Assembly (NCBI GenBank): GCA_024280015.1
Contig: JAJRQY010000174.1
Span: 1 to 46,928 of the forward strand
DNA from: Actinomycetes bacterium
GTDB lineage: Bacteria; Actinomycetota; Acidimicrobiia; Acidimicrobiales; SZUA-35
DNA: 46,928 nt
Reading direction: 5' to 3'
The translations under genes and the position numbers were made by a program. The notes beneath the pieces were generated by a model that had not been told where the DNA came from, did not search any database, and was given only the letters and a program-made list of their open reading frames with translations. Positions 41,457 through 46,928 of this stretch are shown here, one piece after another (the stretch's first letter is position 1; the number at the start of each line of letters is the position of its first letter).

Positions 41457-42656
41457 TTAGAGGTTGAGAGCAGACTTCAGCGCATCAGCTCGGTCGGTGC
41501 GCTCCCAGGTGAACGACTCGGGGTCGGTGCGACCAAAGTGTCCATAGGCCGCTGTCTTCTTGTAGATCGGACGGCGCAAATCAAGATCACGCAGGATCGC
41601 AGCAGGACGAAGGTCAAAGATGTCCATCACCGCTGCACTAATGGCCTCTGGATCAACGTTTTCGGTTCCGAACGTATCAACCAGGACGGACATGGGCCTG
41701 GCAACGCCAATGGCGTAGGCGACTTGGACTTCACACCGTGCAGCGGCCCCGGCGGCAACCAGGTTCTTGGCTACCCAACGGGTGGCGTATGCGGCCGAAC
41801 GGTCGACCTTGGACGGGTCCTTGCCGGAGAAAGCGCCGCCGCCATGGCGAGCGGAGCCTCCATAGGTGTCCACGATGATCTTTCGCCCGGTGAGACCGGC
41901 ATCGCCGACTGGTCCACCAATCACGAAACGGCCGGTCGGGTTAACCAGGACTTCATAGTCGTCACCGGCGAAAGCTTCGGGAATGACTGGTCGAATAACA
42001 TGTTCGATGAGGTCCGGACGGATCATGGAGTCACGGTCGATTCCGTCATCGTGCTGGGTTGAGATCAGAACGGTACGTAAGCGAACCGGGCGTCCATCTT
42101 CGTAGTCGAAGGTGACCTGGGTCTTGCCGTCAGGGCGAAGGTAGGGGATGGTTCCTGCCCGTCGCGTCTCCGCCAACTGCTCGGCCAGACGGTGGGCAAG
42201 ATGGATTGGCTGGGGCATGAGAACATCGGTCTCATCACAGGCGTAGCCAAACATCATTCCCTGGTCGCCTGCGCCCTGGTCATCAATGGCGTCACCAGTT
42301 GATCCGCTCTCACGGACCTCTTCGGACTTGTCAACACCTTGAGCGATATCGGCGGACTGCTCATCGATGGCGATCATCACGCCACACGTCTTGCCATCAA
42401 AGCCGTAGGACTCAGTGTCGTAGCCAATGTCGGTCAAGGTGGTTCGCACCACGGATGGAATATCGACATAGGCAGAGGTTGTGATCTCACCAGCGACGAT
42501 GGCCAGGCCGGTTGTCACCATGGTTTCGCATGCGACCCGCGACAGTGGGTCTTGCTCCAGCAGGGCATCAAGGATCGCGTCTGAAACCTGGTCGGCCATC
42601 TTGTCGGGGTGGCCCTCGGTCACCGATTCGGATGTGAAGGTAAAGTTTTTGCTCAC
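41457..42656 (-). CDS. metK: S-adenosylmethionine synthetase
   Basis: A 399-residue MetK that makes SAM from methionine and ATP. Conserved elements: [24 protein letters not shown] at the start, [24 protein letters not shown] near 130, [21 protein letters not shown] near 242 and [19 protein letters not shown] near 270 with the catalytic Lys and Asp. GTG start with AGGAG 10 nt upstream. In an operon between coaBC and priA. No SAM riboswitch structure is evident in the 21-bp gap. Confidence 0.97.
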   Translation of the reverse strand: MSKNFTFTSESVTEGHPDKMADQVSDAILDALLEQDPLSRVACETMVTTGLAIVAGEITTSAYVDIPSVVRTTLTDIGYDTESYGFDGKTCGVMIAIDEQSADIAQGVDKSEEVRESGSTGDAIDDQGAGDQGMMFGYACDETDVLMPQPIHLAHRLAEQLAETRRAGTIPYLRPDGKTQVTFDYEDGRPVRLRTVLISTQHDDGIDRDSMIRPDLIEHVIRPVIPEAFAGDDYEVLVNPTGRFVIGGPVGDAGLTGRKIIVDTYGGSARHGGGAFSGKDPSKVDRSAAYATRWVAKNLVAAGAAARCEVQVAYAIGVARPMSVLVDTFGTENVDPEAISAAVMDIFDLRPAAILRDLDLRRPIYKKTAAYGHFGRTDPESFTWERTDRADALKSALNL

Positions 42657-42677
42657 GTGATTTGGTCTCCTAGCAGA

Positions 42678-43922
42678 TTAGGTGCTGGGTCTGGCTGGCT
42701 TAGTAGAAGCCGTATCGGCAGAAACAACAGTATTGAAGACAGCACGGGCGATCTCGTCCTTGCCACGCAGGGAAACCTGAGTGGTCGAGCCATCGGCACC
42801 ATAAATGGTGACAGCATTGGTGTCGTGGGCAAAACCCACATCTGGGGCCGAGACATCATTGGCGACAATGAAGTCAGCCCCCTTTCTTTCTAATTTCGAC
42901 TGAGCATTCTTCGCTACGTTGTTGGTCTCCGCGGCGAAACCGACCAGGATCTGGCCCTGCTTCTTCTTCTGGCCCAGCTCAGCCAAGATGTCAACGGTTC
43001 GTTCCAGAGTGATCTGGGGTGTCCCATTGGCCTTCTTGATTTTCTGCTCGGCAACCTCAACCGGCCGAAAGTCAGCGACGGCAGCAGCCATGATGATCAC
43101 GTCGGCTGCATCTGCATGCCTCGTGACCATCTCGTGCATTTGTGCTGCTGTTGTCACTGTTTCCTGATTGATGTCGGGAGAAATGGGAAGTTGGGTGGTG
43201 GCAATGAGGGTGACCCGCGCACCCCTTCGATTGGCCTCAGCGGCTAATGCGTAACCCTGCTTGCCGCTGGAATGATTGCCGATGAAGCGAACGGGGTCAA
43301 TGGCTTCACGAGTACCACCGGCAGTAATGAGCACCGAGCGGCCATCCAGGTCCTTGATCGTCAAGGCCCCAAGCACAGCGTCAACGATTGTTTCTGGGGA
43401 AGCCAGCCGACCCTTGCCTGAGTCTCCCCCAGCCAATCGTCCTTCCTCGGGAGGAACGATCAGAACTCCCCGCGCAAGCAAGACTGCAATATTGTCTTGC
43501 ACCGACGGGTGCTCCCACATCTCGGTGTGCATGGCGGGACAGACAATGACGGGAGCTTCCGTCGCAATCAGGGTTGCCGAGAGCAGATCAGCGGAGCGGC
43601 CTGTCCGATAGTCAGACAGGATTCTGGCGGTGGCTGGGCAGACAACGAGCGCATCGGAGCGTTGGCCCATGCGGGTGTGCGGAATCGGGTCTTCATCCTC
43701 GAACAAGCTGGTCTTGGGAGCCTCTGACGCCAATGCCTTGAAGGTGGTTGAGCCAACCATGTTCAAGGCGGCATCCGTGAGTATCGGAGTTACATGCGCT
43801 CCGAGATCAACAAGCCTGCGACAAACTTCAATCGATTTATAGGCAGCGATTCCACCGGTGACGCCAAGGACGATGCGTTTGCCAGCGAGTGGACCATCCG
43901 GAGGAGCAAGATCGTCGGCCAT
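42678..43922 (-). CDS. coaBC: Bifunctional phosphopantothenoylcysteine decarboxylase/synthase
   Basis: A 414-residue fusion of two coenzyme A enzymes. The CoaC flavin domain (1-180) has GVTGGIAAYKSIEVCRRL, the active-site His region (PHTRMGQ) and VCPAMHTEMWEHP with the PxMNxxMW-like signature. The CoaB domain follows, with VLITAGGTREAIDPVRFIGNHSSGKQGYALA and MAAAVADFRP, then KIKK for CTP-dependent cysteine ligation. An in-frame TTG at 43940 is possible, but the ATG at 43922 has GGGGA 7 nt before it. Confidence 0.95.
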   Translation of the reverse strand: MADDLAPPDGPLAGKRIVLGVTGGIAAYKSIEVCRRLVDLGAHVTPILTDAALNMVGSTTFKALASEAPKTSLFEDEDPIPHTRMGQRSDALVVCPATARILSDYRTGRSADLLSATLIATEAPVIVCPAMHTEMWEHPSVQDNIAVLLARGVLIVPPEEGRLAGGDSGKGRLASPETIVDAVLGALTIKDLDGRSVLITAGGTREAIDPVRFIGNHSSGKQGYALAAEANRRGARVTLIATTQLPISPDINQETVTTAAQMHEMVTRHADAADVIIMAAAVADFRPVEVAEQKIKKANGTPQITLERTVDILAELGQKKKQGQILVGFAAETNNVAKNAQSKLERKGADFIVANDVSAPDVGFAHDTNAVTIYGADGSTTQVSLRGKDEIARAVFNTVVSADTASTKPARPST

Positions 43923-43951
43923 GCCAGAATCCCCGGACAAACCGCTGCTAA

Positions 43952-44224
43952 CTAGGCCGCGTCGTCAGCAGTGTCGGAGCTTCCCCGAACGGGAACAATC
44001 TTGTCCGCAGCAATCTCTTCGAACGCAATGCTGAGAGGCTTACGAGCAACGGACGTGACCTGTGGCGGAATCTTGTTGCCAAGGCCGTCACCAAGCTGGC
44101 CGAAGTACGAATTGATCTCCCGAGCCCGAGTTGAGGCGAAGGTGCAAAGCGAAAACTTTGAACCCGCCCGCTCCAGCAAGCCTTCGATCTTGGGGGATGT
44201 CATCGTGTTATACAACTCAGCCAT
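43952..44224 (-). CDS. rpoZ: RNA polymerase omega subunit
   Basis: A 90-residue omega. FTSLCTFASTRAREIN-like LCTFASTRAREINSYFGQL is the helix carrying the conserved KFSL/ARA REIN segment, and KPLSIAFEEIAADKI matches the C-terminal actinobacterial pattern. It stabilises RNA polymerase assembly. GGAGG lies 9 nt before the ATG. Between gmk and coaBC as in most actinobacteria. Confidence 0.93.
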   Translation of the reverse strand: MAELYNTMTSPKIEGLLERAGSKFSLCTFASTRAREINSYFGQLGDGLGNKIPPQVTSVARKPLSIAFEEIAADKIVPVRGSSDTADDAA

Positions 44225-44250
44225 TTGGCAAAACCTCCGAAGGATCCATT

Positions 44251-44823
44251 CTAGCGGCTTTCTAGCGCAGAACGGATGACCTGGTACATCTCTTTGACCG
44301 TGTCCTCAATCTTCACGTTCACAATGGGGTGGGCTCCAAGCTCGACACCAGCCGTCGCTTCTTCTTGTGCCTTGGCCAAACGCTGCGCGACCTTGTGTTC
44401 TGGATCGCCTCGATGTCGCAGTCTGGCCTCTTGCTCAGCAGCCGATGGAGCCTCCAGAAAGATCAATAAGCAGTCGAGATCTTGCGCGATCACTTGTCGT
44501 GCGCCCTGAACGTCGATCTCCAGAATCTGTACCTTCCCCGGTGTCGCTTCGGGGATTGGAGTTCCGTAGTAGTTGTCCAAGAACTCCGCGTGTTCTAAGA
44601 ATCCACCATCCTGGATGCGTTGCTCAAATGCCTCACGACTGACAAAGACGTAGGCATCGTCGGCCTCACCTGGTCGCTGCTCACGAGTAGTCCACGAACG
44701 ACTCAGCCAAACCTCCGAGGGATACTGACGTAGCAGCTCTGCCACCACGGTCCCTTTTCCAACACCGCCGGGGCCAGAAACAACAACAATAAGCGAGCGA
44801 TTCTCGCCCGGATCTTCGCACAT
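44251..44823 (-). CDS. gmk: Guanylate kinase
   Basis: A 190-residue GMP kinase. The P-loop reads SGPGGVGKGTVV near residue 16 (usual GPSGVGKG; the Ser is Gly here), SWTTREQRPGEADDAYVFV near 42 forms the GMP-binding region, FLEHAEFLDNYYGTP near 75 is the NMP-binding signature and LEIDVQGARQV near 99 the Walker B-like strand. It converts GMP to GDP. It follows mihF with 13 nt between. Confidence 0.94.
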   Translation of the reverse strand: MCEDPGENRSLIVVVSGPGGVGKGTVVAELLRQYPSEVWLSRSWTTREQRPGEADDAYVFVSREAFEQRIQDGGFLEHAEFLDNYYGTPIPEATPGKVQILEIDVQGARQVIAQDLDCLLIFLEAPSAAEQEARLRHRGDPEHKVAQRLAKAQEEATAGVELGAHPIVNVKIEDTVKEMYQVIRSALESR

Positions 44824-44836
44824 GGGCCGAAGCTCG

Positions 44837-45151
44837 CTATCCGAACTCGGCTAAAAGTGCTTGCCGCTGTTGTGGACCAAGTCCAGCGAGACGCCTTGAC
44901 TCGGCGATACCAATGGTCTCCATCAGCCGCCGCGCCTTTACCTTGCCAACTCCTGGCAGCGATTCCAAGACAGCCAGAACCTTGGTTTTGGCGATGACCT
45001 CGTCTCCCTCAGCCTGAACCAGCAGCTCGGTGAAGGTGAGTGACCCCATCTTGAGTCGCATCTTTAGTTCGGCACGCGTCCGACGAACTTCGGCCGCCTT
45101 CACCAGGGCGGCGCGACGCTGTTCGTCAGTCAGTTTGGGGGGTATAGGCAT
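44837..45151 (-). CDS. mihF: Actinobacterial integration host factor mIHF
   Basis: A 104-residue nucleoid protein. PPKLTDEQRRAALVKAAEVRRTRAELK opens the chain, then LESLPGVGKVKARRLMETIGIAESRRLAGLG with the helix-hairpin-helix-like DNA contact GVGKVKA. Unrelated in fold to E. coli IHF; it bends DNA and is essential in M. smegmatis and M. tuberculosis. A TAGACT -10-like element (45163-45158) ends 6 nt before the ATG, inside the pyrF stop region, so mihF likely has its own leaderless promoter besides any read-through from pyrF. Confidence 0.95.
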   Translation of the reverse strand: MPIPPKLTDEQRRAALVKAAEVRRTRAELKMRLKMGSLTFTELLVQAEGDEVIAKTKVLAVLESLPGVGKVKARRLMETIGIAESRRLAGLGPQQRQALLAEFG

Positions 45152-45163
45152 AACTGGAGTCTA
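45149..45163 (-). promoter_or_regulatory. Leaderless-type -10 of mihF
   Basis: TAGACT (45163-45158) overlaps the pyrF TAG stop and lies exactly 6 nt before ATG 45151. No clear -35. It belongs to the repeated TANNNT-plus-6/7-nt pattern of this window. Confidence 0.45.
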
Positions 45164-45865
45164 TCGCTCAACCAGTCCAGCAAACAGCTCGGCGGCTGCA
45201 GCCGCCGGATCATCGGCAAGAGTCACGGCCCGTCCAACCACGAGAAGATCCGCCCCTTCGGCCAACGCTTCTTCGGGAGTTACCGCCTTGGGCTGGTCAT
45301 GGCGTTCTCCCCCAGCAGCTCGAATGCCGGGAACAACACGCAATGTTCGGGGGGCCAGCTCTCGCAGATCCTTCAAGTCCGAAGCAGCGCAGACTATTCC
45401 ACCGCAACCGGCTTCAACGGCGACTCGTAAACGTGCGGGGACAATGTGTTCTGGGGCATCGGCATCGCTGGTCAAGACGGTAATGGCCAGAGCCGTTGGG
45501 ATAGGCAACTCGGCCTCTCTTGCCCCGTTCTGGAAGCCTTCAACTCCAGCACGAAGCATGGCTGATCCGCCATGGGCATGCATGGTCAGGTAGGAGACTC
45601 CGAGCGCGCCAGCCACGGTGGCTGAGCGGGCGACTGTGGTTGGGATGTCATGGAGCTTGATGTCTAAGAAAACGTCGAAGCCCATATCGATCATTGAACC
45701 AATGGCATCGGGCCCGGCCGCGGTGTAGAGCTCTAGCCCAACCTTGGCCACGCCAAACCAGGGTGCCAATTGTTTCGCCAGCCGGTTGGCCTGAACCAGA
45801 TCATCGACATCGAGAGCGAGCGCCATCTTCGATCGCAGTTCTGGGGGGAGGCCTTCGTTCGCCAT
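45161..45865 (-). CDS. pyrF: Orotidine 5'-phosphate decarboxylase
   Basis: A 234-residue type 1 OMP decarboxylase for UMP synthesis. LALDVDDLVQANRLAKQL is the first strand and helix, FLDIKLHDIPTTVARSA near residue 70 carries the catalytic D-x-K-x-x-D set, and VVPGIRAAGGERHDQPKAVTPEEALAEGADLLVVGRAVT near 175 is the phosphate-binding part. ATG start. It lies 92 bp after pyrD with the 15-nt repeats and a hairpin between them. Confidence 0.95.
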   Translation of the reverse strand: MANEGLPPELRSKMALALDVDDLVQANRLAKQLAPWFGVAKVGLELYTAAGPDAIGSMIDMGFDVFLDIKLHDIPTTVARSATVAGALGVSYLTMHAHGGSAMLRAGVEGFQNGAREAELPIPTALAITVLTSDADAPEHIVPARLRVAVEAGCGGIVCAASDLKDLRELAPRTLRVVPGIRAAGGERHDQPKAVTPEEALAEGADLLVVGRAVTLADDPAAAAAELFAGLVER

Positions 45866-45891
45866 ATGGATTCCATTTCCTTCTAGTAGTC

Positions 45892-45936
45892 GGATTTCCG
45901 GTTACCGGGGTTCCGGTAGCCGCATTTCCATTGATC
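45892..45936. repeat. 15-nt repeats and hairpin between pyrD and pyrF
   Basis: Units at 45892 (GGATTTCCGGTTACC), 45907 (GGGGTTCCGGTAGCC) and 45922 (GCATTTCCATTGATC). The first two can also form a hairpin: 45900-45908 pairs with 45913-45921 over a GGTT loop, with one mismatch or G-U pair. The unit resembles the repeats at 20713. Confidence 0.65.
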
Positions 45937-45957
45937 GGTCGCCCCGACAAATTGGGC

Positions 45958-46893
45958 TCAATATCTCGCTTTTCCGATGACATCAGAAAACTTGGAGATC
46001 CCCTGTTTAGCGCACCACGAGGCCAAGTCGGTGGTTAGTCGACCACAGATTCTTGGGTCGGAGAAGTTTGCGGTGCCAACCTGGATGGCGCTGGCGCCAA
46101 CAAGAGCGAACTCGATGATGTCTTCGACGGTGGCAACACCACCTACGGCCACAATAGGTAGGCCCGGAAGAGCACGGTGAACGTCGGCTACAGCCTTGAC
46201 CGCCAGGGGGTGTATCGCTGGCCCTGAAACACCGCCTGCCCTGCCAGGCTCACCGGTGGCGACGCCCAATCGAGGCTCCCGGGTTATGGGGTCAATCGAC
46301 AGCCCAAAGAAGGTATTGATGAGGGTTGCTGCGGCTGCTCCCCCTTGGGCCGCGGCATCGGCTATTTCGGCCAATCCCGGCCCAATATTGGGGCTCAGCT
46401 TTGCCCACCGAGGCCGTCCACAAACCTCCGTTGCCTGCAGAACCGCCTGGGTTGCCGCCGGCGAATGGGCAAAGAGTTCGTTCCCCTTGTCGGTGTTCGG
46501 ACACGAGATATTGACCTCGACCGCAATGACGTCGTCAGGGGCATCAGCCAACATGGCTGCAGCAATGGCGTAGTCCTGGACTGATCGACCCCAGATGGAA
46601 ACAATGACGGAGGCTCCAACGCGGTGCAGGTCCGGAAGTTCACTGGCCAGCCATGCCTCAACCCCGTCGCCCTGCAATCCAACGGAGTTGATCATGCCCG
46701 ATGGTGTCTGGTGAACCCGGATCGGCGGATTGCCTGCGCAGGCAAAGTGAGCCAGTGATTTCACCACAACCCCACCCAGCAGTGACAGGTCAACATAGGC
46801 CGAGAGTTCGGCTCCGTGGCCTGCGGTACCCGAAGCGGTCAGGATTGGGGAAGAAAGCTCAAGATCTCCCACTCGAGTCGACAGATCAGTCAC
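45958..46893 (-). CDS. pyrD: Dihydroorotate dehydrogenase, class 1 (1B-type)
   Basis: A 311-residue FMN enzyme that oxidises dihydroorotate to orotate. SSPILTASGTAGHG at the start, PPIRVHQTPSGMINSVGLQ with the substrate-binding Asn, VNISCPNTDKGNEL with catalytic C131, and VAVGGVATVEDIIEFALVGASAIQVGTAN near 250 for FMN phosphate. Cys as catalytic base and lack of an N-terminal membrane helix place it in class 1; the gene remnant just upstream may be pyrK, which would make it 1B. GTG start overlapping the upstream stop. Confidence 0.93.
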   Translation of the reverse strand: MTDLSTRVGDLELSSPILTASGTAGHGAELSAYVDLSLLGGVVVKSLAHFACAGNPPIRVHQTPSGMINSVGLQGDGVEAWLASELPDLHRVGASVIVSIWGRSVQDYAIAAAMLADAPDDVIAVEVNISCPNTDKGNELFAHSPAATQAVLQATEVCGRPRWAKLSPNIGPGLAEIADAAAQGGAAAATLINTFFGLSIDPITREPRLGVATGEPGRAGGVSGPAIHPLAVKAVADVHRALPGLPIVAVGGVATVEDIIEFALVGASAIQVGTANFSDPRICGRLTTDLASWCAKQGISKFSDVIGKARY

Positions 46894-46928
46894 AACAACT
46901 CAGGGGTTGCCAGCCAAGATGCTTTGCA
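46886..46928 (-). CDS. 3' end of a gene upstream of pyrD, possibly pyrK
   Basis: Only about 14 codons are in the window and three frames reach different stops (46900, 46890, 46886). The frame AKHLGWQPLS looks most like the end of a dihydroorotate dehydrogenase electron-transfer subunit. Position before a class 1B-like pyrD supports pyrK, but the frame is not certain. Confidence 0.25.
   Translation of the reverse strand, partial: AKHLGWQPLSCCD

Noticed and set aside
42657-42677. SAM riboswitch before metK
   Set aside because: Only 21 bp lie between coaBC and metK, too short for one, and metK has its own Shine-Dalgarno.
1-46928. CRISPR array, tRNA, rRNA, insertion sequence or phage genes
   Set aside because: No evenly spaced repeat array, cloverleaf, transposase or integrase was seen on reading both strands; the only repeats are the short tandem ones listed.

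Overview
The window is a gene-dense (about 58% G+C by eye), mostly housekeeping stretch of an actinobacterial chromosome, most likely Acidimicrobiia or a near relative. The clues are the block pyrD-pyrF-mihF-gmk-rpoZ-coaBC-metK-priA, an actinobacterial integration host factor (mihF), a helicase-dead type PriA, a Ddn/F420-type nitroreductase family protein, a DUF222-HNH nuclease with a mycobacterial-type LexA box, an actinobacterial ARG box, and many promoters whose -10 element lies 6-7 nt before the start codon, suggesting leaderless mRNAs. No tRNA, rRNA, CRISPR array, transposase or phage gene was seen, and no gene-free stretch exceeds about 300 bases.

Layout. 1-1680: argC-argJ (argJ cut by the window edge) under an ARG box. 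1720-7139: membrane zinc metalloprotease, uridine kinase, oligoendopeptidase F, hisE-hisG. 7145-15000 is a more accessory region: GNAT proteins, a decayed gene, an SOS-boxed DUF222-HNH nuclease, RidA, a methyltransferase, an FMN reductase, an acyl-CoA synthetase and a Ddn-family protein. 14865-17235: a mazEF-type toxin-antitoxin cassette flanked by decayed copies of the 3' ends of a lipoprotein gene and of pheT, followed by the intact lipoprotein gene. 17270-22959: pheT-pheS-trmH-rplT-rpmI-infC on the minus strand (transcribed from infC toward pheT); infC appears to start at AUA. 23234-29036: DUF1844 gene, small lipoprotein, an autoregulated-looking membrane protein/XRE pair, a large lipoprotein, a lipoprotein-hydrolase gene interrupted by an in-frame TAG, and a cold-shock-like gene. 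29020-34643: Mog/MoaB, a Cys/Met-metabolism PLP enzyme, serA-DUF1015-aminotransferase. 34649-46928: rsmB, fmt, def, two rRNA/tRNA methyltransferases, WecG-type glycosyltransferase, then priA back through pyrD.

How the genes work together: translation (infC/rpmI/rplT/pheST, def/fmt, rsmB, trmH-type methylases), nucleotide synthesis (pyrD, pyrF, gmk, udk), amino acid synthesis (argCJ, hisEG, serA) and cofactors (coaBC, metK). No clearly new multi-gene defence or metabolic system stands out. The best leads are the toxin-antitoxin cassette bracketed by gene-end remnants, the AUA start of infC, the TAG-interrupted lipoprotein-hydrolase, the LexA box in the HNH promoter, the perfect inverted repeat over the XRE-module promoter, and a 15-nt tandem repeat with a TCCGG core at the ends of three genes.
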